Shown here piece after piece: positions 50,319 through 59,424 of a stretch of DNA of 64,000 bases. This stretch comes from Anaerococcus vaginalis (GTDB lineage Bacteria > Bacillota > Clostridia > Tissierellales > Peptoniphilaceae), in assembly GCA_018363915.1 (NCBI GenBank), contig JAGZMY010000005.1, forward strand, positions 62,001 through 126,000. Direction: 5' to 3'. The translations under genes and the position numbers were made by a program. Each line of letters starts with the position of its first letter. Within the stretch, counting starts at the first letter, position 1. Under the pieces are notes generated by a model. It was not told the origin of the DNA. It saw only the letters and a list, made by a program, of their open reading frames with translations, and ran no database searches.

Positions 50319-51317
50319 TTATTTGCTAAGTAAATCTGATATTAGTTTGATGTCAGAAATAACTTCCTTATAATCAATTCTTGTAAGTCCTATAATTCCA
50401 ATTTGGCCTACAATGTCTTTGTCATAATTAAAATGTGAAGTTATGATTGTATTATCTTTCAATTCATTTATCTCATTTTCATCACCAATAGTAATTTGTA
50501 ATTCGTTGTTAGAATTTTCAATCAATTCCCAAATTCTTTCCTTACTATCAAATATCTTAATAAACTCTCTAGCCTTAATTGGATCTTCGAATTCTTTGAA
50601 ATTAAAAATATTGCCTAGTCCCTTTATAATAACTTCTTTTGTCAAATCACTTAAAGAATCATTGTTGATTTTTTTCTCCAAAATATCTAACAAATTCTCA
50701 TATTGCTTAAAGCCAGAATTTTTGATTTTTTCAAAAATTTTTGCAAGGTCTTTTAAATTTTTTCCTTCAATGTTTTGTTTTAAAATTCTAGAAATTTCTA
50801 TTAATTTTTCATCATCAATTTCTTCACTTATATAAATTCTATCGCTTATTAAACTTCCGTTATCATAAACAACTATAAACAAAAGCATGCTAGGATTAAT
50901 TTTTAAAAGTTCCAAATTTATGACTTTAGTAATATTGTTTCTTATTGTGTAAGAAACAGCTGTAAGATTTGTCATTTTTGAAAGAAGTAGTGTTGCAGTC
51001 TCCACAATTTTTGAAACATTGCCATATCTTTTATCAAGAATTTTTTCTAAATTTTCATCTTCTTTTTCATTTAATGAATTTTCTAATAAATTATTTACAT
51101 AAAGTCTGTAACCTTTATCAGATGGGTATCTTCCTCCCGATGTGTGAGCTTTTTCTAAAAGCCCCATTTTTTCAAGAGTGCTCATCTCATTTCTAATTGT
51201 TGCAGACGAAATATCTAAAGAATATTCATTAAGTAATGAATTTGAACCAATAGGCTCTCCAAGATTAACGTATGAGTTTATAATGGAAAAGAGTATCATC
51301 TTCTTTCTCTCGTTCAT
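50319..51317 (-). CDS. hrcA: Heat-inducible transcription repressor HrcA
   Basis: A 332-residue repressor of class I heat-shock genes that binds CIRCE. The N-terminal winged helix reads ILFSIINSYVNLGEPIGSNSLLNEYSLDISSATIRNEMSTLEKMG, followed by LEKAHTSGGRYPSDKGYRLYV, both highly conserved. The ATG at 51317 follows GAGGTG at 6 bases; an upstream in-frame GTG (51338) lies inside the CIRCE element. It starts the hrcA-grpE-dnaK operon and represses itself. Confidence 0.96.
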   Translation of the reverse strand: MNERKKMILFSIINSYVNLGEPIGSNSLLNEYSLDISSATIRNEMSTLEKMGLLEKAHTSGGRYPSDKGYRLYVNNLLENSLNEKEDENLEKILDKRYGNVSKIVETATLLLSKMTNLTAVSYTIRNNITKVINLELLKINPSMLLFIVVYDNGSLISDRIYISEEIDDEKLIEISRILKQNIEGKNLKDLAKIFEKIKNSGFKQYENLLDILEKKINNDSLSDLTKEVIIKGLGNIFNFKEFEDPIKAREFIKIFDSKERIWELIENSNNELQITIGDENEINELKDNTIITSHFNYDKDIVGQIGIIGLTRIDYKEVISDIKLISDLLSK

Positions 51318-51331
51318 TATTTTCACCTCAT

Positions 51332-51358
51332 TTAGCACTCCAATTATCTGACTGCTAA
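51332..51358. promoter_or_regulatory. CIRCE operator upstream of hrcA
   Basis: On the plus strand TTAGCACTC (51332-51340), 9 bases, GACTGCTAA (51350-51358): one mismatch from the consensus TTAGCACTC-N9-GAGTGCTAA. It lies 14 bases before the hrcA ATG, the usual position. Confidence 0.95.
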
Positions 51359-51362
51359 TTAT

Positions 51363-51390
51363 AATATACTAGGTAAATTTCTTTTTGCAA
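51363..51390 (-). promoter_or_regulatory. Candidate promoter of hrcA operon
   Basis: On the minus strand TTGCAA (51390-51385), 16 bases, TATATT (51368-51363), directly before the CIRCE element. Confidence 0.55.
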
Positions 51391-51391
51391 G

Positions 51392-52516
51392 TTATATTAT
51401 TTCAATATAAAATTCATTAGATAAATCAAACCCCTTGTGAGTAAATCTTAAATTTTTATCAATTTCAAAAAATCCTTCTTTATAAAATTTTTCAACTATT
51501 TCACTATACTTTTCTAATAAGGAATGCCCAAAAATATTTTCAAATTCTTTTAAGTTAATTCCTTCAACTTCTCTTAATTTAAAAATTATGTATTCTTTTT
51601 CTCTTTCGTCTTTTGAAATAAATTCCCTAAATTCTATAGGAAATTTTCCTTGTTTGATTAAGTTTTCATATTTTACAAAATTTTTTAAGTTATTATATCT
51701 TACATTTGACAAAAATCCAGATGCACCAAGTCCAAAGGCAAGGTATCCACCTTCTGACCAATATTTTTTATTGTGGTAGGATTCAAAGCCCTTTTTTGAA
51801 AAATTCGAAATTTCATACCTATTTAGGTCAAAATTTTTTAAATATTTTTCAATATAAGAAAAAATATCTCTTTCCAAATCATCATCCATGAGTTTAAGTT
51901 TATCTTTTTTATAAAGACTATAAAAATGTGAACCTTTTTCAAGAATTAAAGAATAATAAGATAAATGTTCTGGATTTATTTTTTTTATTATCTCCAAATC
52001 TTTTTTTATTGAATCAAAATTTCCACCAGGCAGATTTAAAATCATATCCAAAGAAATATTATCAAAACCTGCTTTTCTTATATTTTCTATATCTTTTAAG
52101 ACAATTTCCTTATTATGGTCTCTGCCAATATTTTTTAAAACTTTATCATCAAAAGATTGGACACCAAGAGAAATTCTATTTATGCCTAATTTTTTGTAGG
52201 CTTTTAATTTCTCCAAGGTCAAAGAATTTGGATTTGCCTCAATTGTAAATTCTTTTACATAACTTAAATCAAAATTTTTCAAAATTTCTACAAGCTCAAT
52301 TATATAATGATAATCAACGTAAGTTGGCGTACCCCCACCAATATAAATAGAATCGACTTCTACGTTTATATTTTTTTGGTACAAGATTATTTCTTTTTTT
52401 AAATTTTCAAAATATGAATCAATCCAAGATTCTAAATTTTGAAAGGCTGTAAAATCGCAATAAAAACATTTTTTCTTACAAAAAGGAATATGAATATAGA
52501 TTCCAATTTTTTCCAT
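51392..52516 (-). CDS. hemW: Radical SAM family heme chaperone HemW
   Basis: A 374-residue protein related to coproporphyrinogen dehydrogenase but acting as a heme chaperone. Start MEKIGIYIHIPFCKKKCFYCDFTAF supplies the CxxxCxxC cluster motif, followed by DSIYIGGGTPTYVDYHYI and FTIEANPNSLTLEKL, GVQSFDDKVLKNIGRDH and the C-terminal HemN-type domain. The CFYCDF form, without the extra Cys of HemN (CxxxCxxCxC), supports HemW. AAGGAG precedes the ATG. It lies between lepA and hrcA, a common Firmicute order. Confidence 0.93.
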   Translation of the reverse strand: MEKIGIYIHIPFCKKKCFYCDFTAFQNLESWIDSYFENLKKEIILYQKNINVEVDSIYIGGGTPTYVDYHYIIELVEILKNFDLSYVKEFTIEANPNSLTLEKLKAYKKLGINRISLGVQSFDDKVLKNIGRDHNKEIVLKDIENIRKAGFDNISLDMILNLPGGNFDSIKKDLEIIKKINPEHLSYYSLILEKGSHFYSLYKKDKLKLMDDDLERDIFSYIEKYLKNFDLNRYEISNFSKKGFESYHNKKYWSEGGYLAFGLGASGFLSNVRYNNLKNFVKYENLIKQGKFPIEFREFISKDEREKEYIIFKLREVEGINLKEFENIFGHSLLEKYSEIVEKFYKEGFFEIDKNLRFTHKGFDLSNEFYIEII

Positions 52517-52536
52517 ATTTTCTCCTTAAATTTTTG

Positions 52537-52571
52537 CAAATAAAAAGTTAGGACTTATCCTAACTTTTATT
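52537..52571 (-). terminator. Terminator of lepB-lepA
   Basis: AAAAGTTAGGA (52543-52553) and TCCTAACTTTT (52558-52568) form an 11-bp stem overlapping the lepA stop codon, with TTTTTATTT after it on the minus strand. Confidence 0.85.
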
Positions 52572-54372
52572 CATCATCATATTTCAAAACAGCAAGGAAG
52601 GCATCTTGTGGGATTTGTACGCTTCCTAGTTGTCTCATTCTCTTCTTTCCTTCTTTTTGTTTTTCTAAAAGTTTTTTCTTTCTTGATATATCTCCACCGT
52701 AACATTTTGCAATTACATCTTTTCTTAAAGCTTTTACAGTTTCTCTTGCTATTACTTTTGAATCAATTGTAGCTTGGATTGGAATTGCAAATTGTTGTCT
52801 TGGAATTTGATCTTTCAATTTTTCAACAATTGATCTTCCCCTAGCATAGGCAAAATCTTTGTGAACAATTGTAGATAAAGCATCGACTTTATCTTCATTG
52901 ATTTTTATATCAAGTTTTATTAAATTACTTTCTTCATAATCTACAACTTCATAATCCAGTGATGCATAACCTTTTGATCTTGATTTTAAAGAATCAAAAA
53001 AGTTATAAATAACTTCATTTAAAGGAATTTTATATTTTATTGAAACCCTATTTTCATCAATATATGACATATCTATAAGATCTCCTCTTCTTGCTTGAGC
53101 AAGTTCCATAACTGGTCCTATATATTCTTTTGGAGTCATAATTTCAGAAATTGTAATTGGCTCTTTAACATATTCAATTTCTGATGGTGGAGGAAAATCA
53201 TTAGGATTTTCTAATTTTTTTTCTTCGTGTCCTTTTGTTTTTACCTTATAAATTACTGATGGTGCTGTTGCGATTATATCTAAATCATATTCTCTTTCAA
53301 GTCTTGCTGTAATAATATCCATGTGTAAAAGACCTAGAAATCCACATCTTAATCCAACGCCAAGAGCTTGTGAATTTTCTTGTTCAAAAACTAAAGACGC
53401 ATCATTTACTTGAAGCTTTTCCAAAGAATCTTTTAATTTGTTAAATGATTCTCCTTCAGCTGGATAAATTCCAGAATAAACCATTGGCAAAACTTCTTTG
53501 TAGCCAGAAAGTGCTTTTTGTGTTGGATTATTTTTTAAGGTAATTGTATCTCCAACTCTAGCATTTCTAATATCTTTTATGCTTGCTTCAATAAATCCTA
53601 CATCTCCGCTTTTTAATTCTTTGGTTTCAATTCTATTTTTCATAGTATATCCTACGCCAGTTACTTCGTAAGATTTTCCACTTGCCATCATCAAAATTTC
53701 ATCGCCTGCTTTTACACTTCCTTCAAAAATTCTAACATAGCAAATTACCCCCCTGTATGAATCATAATATGAATCAAAAATCAAAGCCTTTAATGGTTTG
53801 TCATCATGATCTTCTGGGGCTGGAACATTTTCTATAATATCTTCAAGTACATCTTCAATATTTAAACCAGTTTTTGCAGAAATTAAGGGAATATTTTCTG
53901 TATCAAGACCAATTTGATTTTCTATTTCTTCTTTTGTTTCTTCGACTCTTGCACTTTCAAGGTCAATTTTATTTAAAACTGGCAAAATTTCCAAATCTTG
54001 TTCAAGTGCAAGGTAAGTATTTGCCAAAGTTTGAGCTTCAACTCCTTGGGAAGCATCAACAACCAAAATTGCTCCTTCGCAAGCTTTTAGTGATCTTGAA
54101 ACTTCATAAGTAAAGTCAACATGGCCTGGAGTATCAATCAAATTTAAATCGTAAATTTTTCCATCATTAGCCTTGTATTTTAACTTTACTGATTTTAATT
54201 TTATGGTTATTCCTCTTTCTTGCTCAAGCTCCATACTATCTAACATTTGATCATTTATATCTCTTTTTGCAACAGACTCTGTTTTTTCTATAAGCCTATC
54301 TGCAAGAGTCGATTTTCCATGGTCAATATGAGCAATTATAGAGAAATTTCTAATATTCTCTTTTTTCTTCAT
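52567..54372 (-). CDS. lepA: Elongation factor 4 (LepA)
   Basis: A 601-residue translational GTPase that acts on stalled or mispositioned ribosomes. G1 AHIDHGKSTLADRL, G2 RGITIK, G3 DTPGH, and G4 NKID (LPVLNKIDLESA) are intact. The LepA-specific C-terminal domain shows AQARRGDLIDMSYIDENR and ends with RMRQLGSVQIPQDAFLAVLK. The ATG overlaps the lepB stop by one base. Together they form a two-gene unit with a terminator. Confidence 0.97.
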   Translation of the reverse strand: MKKKENIRNFSIIAHIDHGKSTLADRLIEKTESVAKRDINDQMLDSMELEQERGITIKLKSVKLKYKANDGKIYDLNLIDTPGHVDFTYEVSRSLKACEGAILVVDASQGVEAQTLANTYLALEQDLEILPVLNKIDLESARVEETKEEIENQIGLDTENIPLISAKTGLNIEDVLEDIIENVPAPEDHDDKPLKALIFDSYYDSYRGVICYVRIFEGSVKAGDEILMMASGKSYEVTGVGYTMKNRIETKELKSGDVGFIEASIKDIRNARVGDTITLKNNPTQKALSGYKEVLPMVYSGIYPAEGESFNKLKDSLEKLQVNDASLVFEQENSQALGVGLRCGFLGLLHMDIITARLEREYDLDIIATAPSVIYKVKTKGHEEKKLENPNDFPPPSEIEYVKEPITISEIMTPKEYIGPVMELAQARRGDLIDMSYIDENRVSIKYKIPLNEVIYNFFDSLKSRSKGYASLDYEVVDYEESNLIKLDIKINEDKVDALSTIVHKDFAYARGRSIVEKLKDQIPRQQFAIPIQATIDSKVIARETVKALRKDVIAKCYGGDISRKKKLLEKQKEGKKRMRQLGSVQIPQDAFLAVLKYDDE

Positions 54373-54920
54373 TATCTGTTTTCCTTATCTACAAATCCTA
54401 TATCATAAATCGGGAAAAATCTTAAAAATGCATGCCCTACAATTTTTTCTTCGGAAATCGGACCAAAATTTCTTGAATCGTTGCTTGCATTTGGAAGTCT
54501 ATTATCTCCCATAACAAAATATTCTCCTTCGCCAACTTGCCAAGATGAATTTTCATTTGTTGTTAGGGTTTCTTCGTTATTTATATAATTTTCTTCGTAG
54601 ATTTCTCCGTTTACATACACATTTCCATCTTTAACTTCTATATTATCTCCTGGCATACCAACTATTCTTTTTATATACAAAGTATCTTCTTGGTCTGGAG
54701 CATTAATTATTACTATATCTCCTCTATTATATCCCTTAAAATGTTTTGAAACTTTGTCAACAAATAGCATATCGCCACTATGTAATGTATTTAGCATAGA
54801 ATTTCCTTCAACTTTTGTTGCATCCATTATAAAAATTTTTATAACAAAAGCAATTGCCAATGCCAAAAGTATTGTTTTTATCCAATCAAGAAATTCTAAA
54901 TCATTAGATTTTTCTGTCAT
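54372..54920 (-). CDS. lepB: Signal peptidase I
   Basis: A 182-residue membrane protease that removes signal peptides from exported proteins. One N-terminal helix (IKTILLALAIAFVIKIFIM) precedes the catalytic Ser in VEGNSMLNTLHSGD and the catalytic Lys in DTLYIKRIVGMPGD. The VMGDNRLPNASNDSRNFGPI box is present. It is the short Gram-positive type. GAGAGGTG precedes the ATG. It heads the lepB-lepA unit and diverges from rpsT. Confidence 0.96.
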   Translation of the reverse strand: MTEKSNDLEFLDWIKTILLALAIAFVIKIFIMDATKVEGNSMLNTLHSGDMLFVDKVSKHFKGYNRGDIVIINAPDQEDTLYIKRIVGMPGDNIEVKDGNVYVNGEIYEENYINNEETLTTNENSSWQVGEGEYFVMGDNRLPNASNDSRNFGPISEEKIVGHAFLRFFPIYDIGFVDKENR

Positions 54921-54942
54921 ATAACACCTCTCTCATTTTATA

Positions 54943-54971
54943 ATTATAAACGAATATCTCAAAAGTTCCAA
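54943..54971 (-). promoter_or_regulatory. Promoter of lepB-lepA
   Basis: On the minus strand TTGGAA (54971-54966), 17 bases, a perfect TATAAT (54948-54943). Confidence 0.6.
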
Positions 54972-55000
54972 ATATTTTAATATTTAAAATTTATAAAGAT

Positions 55001-55029
55001 TTGTAATAAATATAGTTTTATGGTAAAAT
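55001..55029 (+). promoter_or_regulatory. Promoter of rpsT
   Basis: TTGTAA (55001-55006), 17 bases, TAAAAT (55024-55029), about 30 bases before the rpsT ATG. Confidence 0.6.
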
Positions 55030-55060
55030 AAATCAGTCGATATAAATTGGGGGTGAAAAA

Positions 55061-55327
55061 ATGGCAAACATTAAATCAGCAATAAAAAGAATTGATGTAA
55101 CAAGAAAACAAACTGCTAGAAATAAATCAGCAAAATCTGAAATAAAAACTTATGTTAAAAAATTTGAAGAAGCTATTGCAAATAATGATAGCGAAAAAGC
55201 TAATGAACTTTTCAAAACTGTTGATAAAAAAGTAAAACAAGCAGCAGCTAAAAACATAATTCACAAAAATCAAGCTAGTAGAACAACTTCAAGATTAGCT
55301 AAAAAATTAAATTCATTAAACGCTTAA
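55061..55327 (+). CDS. rpsT: 30S ribosomal protein S20
   Basis: An 88-residue, Lys-rich helical protein of the small ribosomal subunit. It reads MANIKSAIKRIDVTRKQTARN at the start and KNIIHKNQASRTTSRLAKKL near the end, standard for S20. The ribosome-binding site is GGGGGTG. It is a single plus-strand gene between the minus-strand lepB and holA, with its own promoter and a branched hairpin after it. Confidence 0.97.
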   Translation: MANIKSAIKRIDVTRKQTARNKSAKSEIKTYVKKFEEAIANNDSEKANELFKTVDKKVKQAAAKNIIHKNQASRTTSRLAKKLNSLNA

Positions 55328-55399
55328 TTTTTAGTCGGTTCATTCAAACTTGCGACTTAGAAAAGTCGCCAAGATTAGAATGAGTCGATTTTTTTATTT
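55328..55399 (+). terminator. Branched terminator after rpsT
   Basis: An inner hairpin GCGACT-TAGAAA-AGTCGC is enclosed by outer arms CGGTTCATTC and GAATGAGTCG (8 of 10 pairs), followed by seven T residues. The holA stop codon lies within its T-run. Confidence 0.7.
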
Positions 55400-56407
55400 T
55401 GAAAATTTTTCTATAAAAATTAACATATTTAAATTCATATCAAAATCTTCGCTTTTTTGTTTTAAGTCGCAAGTATATAAAAAATCTTGCAAATCAAATA
55501 ATTCATCCAAAGTAAAATTCCCAATAAAACTTTTATCTTTTCTAAGTTCAAAACTTGATATGCCCAAAGATTTTTGCATAAAGGAATCATTGTAAGAATC
55601 TTTTGATAAAATTTTTATTCCGATTAAATTTCTAATATGCCTTACTAGCATATAGAAAATTTTAAATATTTCATCCATATTCTTTGCCATAAATAAATAT
55701 GTGTTCATGGCAGTTTTTGTATCCCTTTTTGACAGAGCATCTGTGAGATTAAAAATATTTAAATCTAAAACTTGGTCTAATTGGTCGTGAACATCTTCCA
55801 ATAAAACCTCGCTTTTATCGGAATTTGCAATAATTTTATCAACTGTATTTACAACCTCATAAAGGTCGATTTGCGAATTTTTATTTAAATATGAAAATCT
55901 ATCAATTATTTCATTAATATAGGATTTTTTGATTTTTTTATTATTTTTTACAAATCTTTTTCCAATAAAAGAAACAAGCTCATTATTATTTAGCCTATCG
56001 ATTTCTACAATATTTCCATTTTTCTTGATTGCCTTGTAAAATTTTCCTTTAAATACACTTTCATCAGATATTATTATAAATGTTAAAAAATCTGCTAAAT
56101 TTTCTATATCTTCAATAATCAAATTACAAATTTCCTCATAATCTTTTATATTATTTTTAGATAAGTCGATATTTCTCCAAATCACAACTTTTTTATCTTC
56201 CATTATTGGATATGTATCCAGGGCAGTTTTTATGTCCTCAAGGCTTTTTTTGCCCTTAATTTCTATATAATTAAAGTCAGGAAAAGAAATCAAATCCTTT
56301 GCTTGGTCTATAATTGTTTCTTTTAGATATTCTTCTTTTGAATCAATTAGATAAATTCCCTTGCTTTTTTTTGAAAAAAGTTCAGCCATAAATTCCTTAT
56401 AATTCAT
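55394..56407 (-). CDS. holA: DNA polymerase III subunit delta
   Basis: A 337-residue clamp-loader subunit that opens the beta clamp. It begins NYKEFMAELFSKKSKGIYLIDSKEEYLKET, shows YIEIKGKKSLEDIKTALDTYPIMEDKKVVIW in the N-terminal domain, and the family's late FNLTDALSKRDTKTAMNTY and MLVRHIRNLIGIKIL. It overlaps the comEC end by four bases (ATGA), a common Firmicute pairing of comEC and holA. Confidence 0.92.
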   Translation of the reverse strand: MNYKEFMAELFSKKSKGIYLIDSKEEYLKETIIDQAKDLISFPDFNYIEIKGKKSLEDIKTALDTYPIMEDKKVVIWRNIDLSKNNIKDYEEICNLIIEDIENLADFLTFIIISDESVFKGKFYKAIKKNGNIVEIDRLNNNELVSFIGKRFVKNNKKIKKSYINEIIDRFSYLNKNSQIDLYEVVNTVDKIIANSDKSEVLLEDVHDQLDQVLDLNIFNLTDALSKRDTKTAMNTYLFMAKNMDEIFKIFYMLVRHIRNLIGIKILSKDSYNDSFMQKSLGISSFELRKDKSFIGNFTLDELFDLQDFLYTCDLKQKSEDFDMNLNMLIFIEKFSK

Positions 56408-58584
56408 CTAAAAAATCCTCCTTTCACATATTTTTTTACCTTAAATGAATTCTTGTAAAATTCTATCTTACAATATCCATCTTTTTGAGTATTGTATATT
56501 TTAACATTTTTTAAATTATCTAAGACTTCTTTTGATGGGTGTCCATAAGTATTTTTTCTCCCAGCTGAAATTAAAGCAACTTGTGGACTTGTTTTATTTA
56601 CAAAATCCTTTGAAGTTGAAAATCTTGAGCCATGATGGGAAACTTTCAAAATATCAATATCTCTTGCAACTTTTTGTTCATACTCCATTGACAAATCACC
56701 CATAGTCAAAATTTTAAAATCATTTATCCTAATTAAAAGTGGCATAGAATTAGAATTTTCATCTCCAGAAAAATTTTCTAAACATTCAACGCTAAAATTT
56801 TTTCCCTTATAAATATTCCCCTCTTTCATTTCCAAAAATTTATATTTTTTCCCTAGATTTTTATTATAAGTATTAGAAATTACAGGGCCAATTTCAAATT
56901 CATTTTTCAATTTTTCCAAAGCACCCGAATGGTCCTTATCCTCATGAGATATAAAAACCGCCTTGATTTTTTTAACTCCTTTTGCCTTTAAAAAATCTAT
57001 AGCTATTTTTTCAGTTGATGAATAATTTTTGTAAGAAACTTCCCCACAATCAAACAAATAAAAATCGCCCTTATCTTCCAAAATAAAAAAATCTCCCTGC
57101 CCAATATCAAGCATTTGATAGGAAATCGGCTTATTTTTATCTTTTACAATAGAAAAAATCACTATAATTATAGAAATCGCCAAAAAATTTTTTGCCCTTA
57201 GTTTTTTATTTTTAAATTTCACAAGTATAAACAAGAGTATTAAATAATAAAAACTAATTAAGATTGACTCTTTTGGAAAGTCTAAGCCAAAAATTGTAAA
57301 AGTACTCAAAAAATATGCTATATCCATGATAGATTTTATCAAAAAATCCAAAATAAAGAAAAAACCAGCTAAGAATCCGCCAAATATTGGATACAAAATA
57401 ATTATCCCAAAAATTATGTACATACTTATAGAAAAAATTGGAACAACCAAAAAATTCGCAAAAAAATTAAGCAAATTAAAATATCCATAATAGTAAATCA
57501 CATGAAAAGCCAAAGTTATTTGCAGGCAAATAATAAAAATTATGTATTTTTTTAAATAAGAGAAATTTTTTCCCCTTACAAGTTTTGGATAAACCTCATA
57601 AATTGCAAATCCTGCCAAAAACGAAAGAATAAAGCCAGAATTTAAAATTGCAAAAGGATTTGCAAATAAAATTAATAACATGGCTACAATAAGATTTTTT
57701 CCTGTATCCTTGCCTTTTTTTAGTAAAAATGCCAAATAAGATAAACTGTATATTAATAAAACTCTCAAAACCGAAAATGGAAATGAAATTAAATAGGCAT
57801 AAAATAAAGAAATTCCCAAAGAAATCGGATAAGCGTACTTGTATGAAATATTTGCTTTTATCAATAAAAATATTAACAAAGCCATCAATAAATCAATGTG
57901 AAGACCAGAAACCGCCAAAATATGAGCTAAGCCTAATTTCGAAAGACCTTGTCTATATTCAAATCTATCCGAAAGAATAACAGCTTTTACAAAAGAAAAA
58001 GAATCCTTAGACAAATTTTTTTCAAAAATCTTTTTAATATACAAATCAAATTTTTTCTTAATTTTTAAAAAAACAGAAGGAGATTCTCCCAATTTTTCAA
58101 AAGATTTTATATCAAGCTTGCTTTTTATTTTTTTAGATAATAAATACTTCCTATAAGAAAATAAATATGGATTGGTGTTTGTAGAAGGCATAGAAATATT
58201 GCAATTTGCCCTTAATCTATCTCCTATTTCAAAATTTTTATCAGACGTAAAAGTAGATTTTTCATTTATTTTTTTATCCATATTTTTTGCTTTTACATAA
58301 TAAGTATAAGAATCATCATTTTGAATTTTTTCAACAACAATTAAATTTAAATCTAAATTATCATATTTTTCAAGCTTATAAGAATGAAAATTAAAAGATG
58401 CCAAAAAAATACCAAGAGAAAATCCAAAAAACAAAAAAGAAATAGAAGATTTTTTTACAAAAAGAAAAATTACACATACAAATAAGCCTATAATCACAAA
58501 CAAAAAATTATAAGCCTCAAAATAAGTATAAATTCCTATACCAGATATTAAAGAAATAAGTAAAAAAAACAAATTTTTTCTCAT
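56404..58584 (-). CDS. comEC: ComEC/Rec2 family DNA internalisation protein
   Basis: A 726-residue membrane channel for transforming DNA. An N-terminal pair of helices and OB-like external domain (about 50-170) precede the competence core (LGLAHILAVSGLHIDLLMAL; SFPFSVLRVLLIYSLSYLAFLL) with several helices, then a C-terminal metallo-beta-lactamase-like domain: MLDIGQGDFFILED, AVFISHEDKDHSGALEKL, LKVSHHGSRFSTS. The full three-domain arrangement is intact. GGGAGAAT precedes the ATG. With comFC it hints at DNA uptake, though other competence genes are outside the window. Confidence 0.94.
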   Translation of the reverse strand: MRKNLFFLLISLISGIGIYTYFEAYNFLFVIIGLFVCVIFLFVKKSSISFLFFGFSLGIFLASFNFHSYKLEKYDNLDLNLIVVEKIQNDDSYTYYVKAKNMDKKINEKSTFTSDKNFEIGDRLRANCNISMPSTNTNPYLFSYRKYLLSKKIKSKLDIKSFEKLGESPSVFLKIKKKFDLYIKKIFEKNLSKDSFSFVKAVILSDRFEYRQGLSKLGLAHILAVSGLHIDLLMALLIFLLIKANISYKYAYPISLGISLFYAYLISFPFSVLRVLLIYSLSYLAFLLKKGKDTGKNLIVAMLLILFANPFAILNSGFILSFLAGFAIYEVYPKLVRGKNFSYLKKYIIFIICLQITLAFHVIYYYGYFNLLNFFANFLVVPIFSISMYIIFGIIILYPIFGGFLAGFFFILDFLIKSIMDIAYFLSTFTIFGLDFPKESILISFYYLILLFILVKFKNKKLRAKNFLAISIIIVIFSIVKDKNKPISYQMLDIGQGDFFILEDKGDFYLFDCGEVSYKNYSSTEKIAIDFLKAKGVKKIKAVFISHEDKDHSGALEKLKNEFEIGPVISNTYNKNLGKKYKFLEMKEGNIYKGKNFSVECLENFSGDENSNSMPLLIRINDFKILTMGDLSMEYEQKVARDIDILKVSHHGSRFSTSKDFVNKTSPQVALISAGRKNTYGHPSKEVLDNLKNVKIYNTQKDGYCKIEFYKNSFKVKKYVKGGFFR

Positions 58585-58638
58585 AAGATTCTCCCAATAT
58601 GATTATAACATATGATATAATAATTTAGAGGTAATTTT

Positions 58639-59385
58639 ATGAAGGATTTGTTATATATTAGTCATCCACAAATAAATCAAATAAGCGCCAAAATTGTAAA
58701 AAGAAAATACGAAGATGATACAACAAAAATAATTTTGGACAGAAGTATTTTTATGCCTAATTCTTCCTATTTATTAGATGAAAATCCAAAGATTTCGGAA
58801 AATGTGCTTTTGGATGTTGAGTTTATAAATGGAAATTTAGTTCATACAATCAAAAATAAACCCCAAAAATCATCTGTAAGTCTTTCTTTGGACAAAAATA
58901 CGAGAGAAAAAAATTTATCGTATAATACAGCTTTTTATATTTTTAAATCTCTGTTTGCTAAATTTTATAATAACAAGGAAGTTTCTTTAAAAATCAAAAA
59001 TTCTTATGGACAAATAAAAATTTCCAATTTCTATGATGATTTTATTGCCGATGATTTTTTGAAAATTTTTAATAAAATAATTGATTTGGGATTAAAAATA
59101 AATAAGGATAAAGATTTTGTTTGGATAAATGGTTTTGAACGAGAAGATAATTTTGGAGTTTATTTAAATAATACAAAAGATTTAGAAGGAATTTTTATTC
59201 TTTCTATAGAAAAAATCGAAAAAAATTTCTTTATTGATTTTATAGCAGGATCTGACTACAAAAATTTCACAAATAATAATATAGAAATAATTAATAATAT
59301 TAAAAAAATATCTTTTGATGACTTAAATTCTTCTGAAAAAATCAGAAAAATAATTTCACTTATTCAAAAATCTAGGTATAAATAA
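58639..59385 (+). CDS. AlaX-like (alanyl-tRNA editing domain) protein with lost zinc ligands
   Basis: A 248-residue protein I place by pattern, not by strong identity. Residues 15-75 (VKRKYEDDTTKIILDRSIFMPNSS, then VLLDVEFINGNLVHTI) follow the AlaX/AlaRS-editing layout in which LDRTxFYPEGGGQ and VxxxxGxIxH occur. The expected HxxxH zinc pair is replaced by LSYNTAFYIF (about 93-102), and the CxxxH region by FGVYLNNT, followed by GIFILSIEKIEKNFFIDFIAGSD, comparable to the IKI-(x)n-RIYFxAG end. The ribosome-binding site is TAGAGG. It is a lone gene diverging from comEC. If the placement is right, it is probably no longer a zinc deacylase. Confidence 0.5.
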   Translation: MKDLLYISHPQINQISAKIVKRKYEDDTTKIILDRSIFMPNSSYLLDENPKISENVLLDVEFINGNLVHTIKNKPQKSSVSLSLDKNTREKNLSYNTAFYIFKSLFAKFYNNKEVSLKIKNSYGQIKISNFYDDFIADDFLKIFNKIIDLGLKINKDKDFVWINGFEREDNFGVYLNNTKDLEGIFILSIEKIEKNFFIDFIAGSDYKNFTNNNIEIINNIKKISFDDLNSSEKIRKIISLIQKSRYK

Positions 59386-59423
59386 AAGCTCTTGCATTAA
59401 TTTTTTTTTGCAAGAGCTTTTTT
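59384..59423. terminator. Bidirectional terminator between AlaX-like gene and leuS
   Basis: AAAAGCTCTTGCA and TGCAAGAGCTTTT form a 13-bp stem (about 59384-59421) with T-runs on both strands. Confidence 0.88.
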
Positions 59424-59424
59424 A

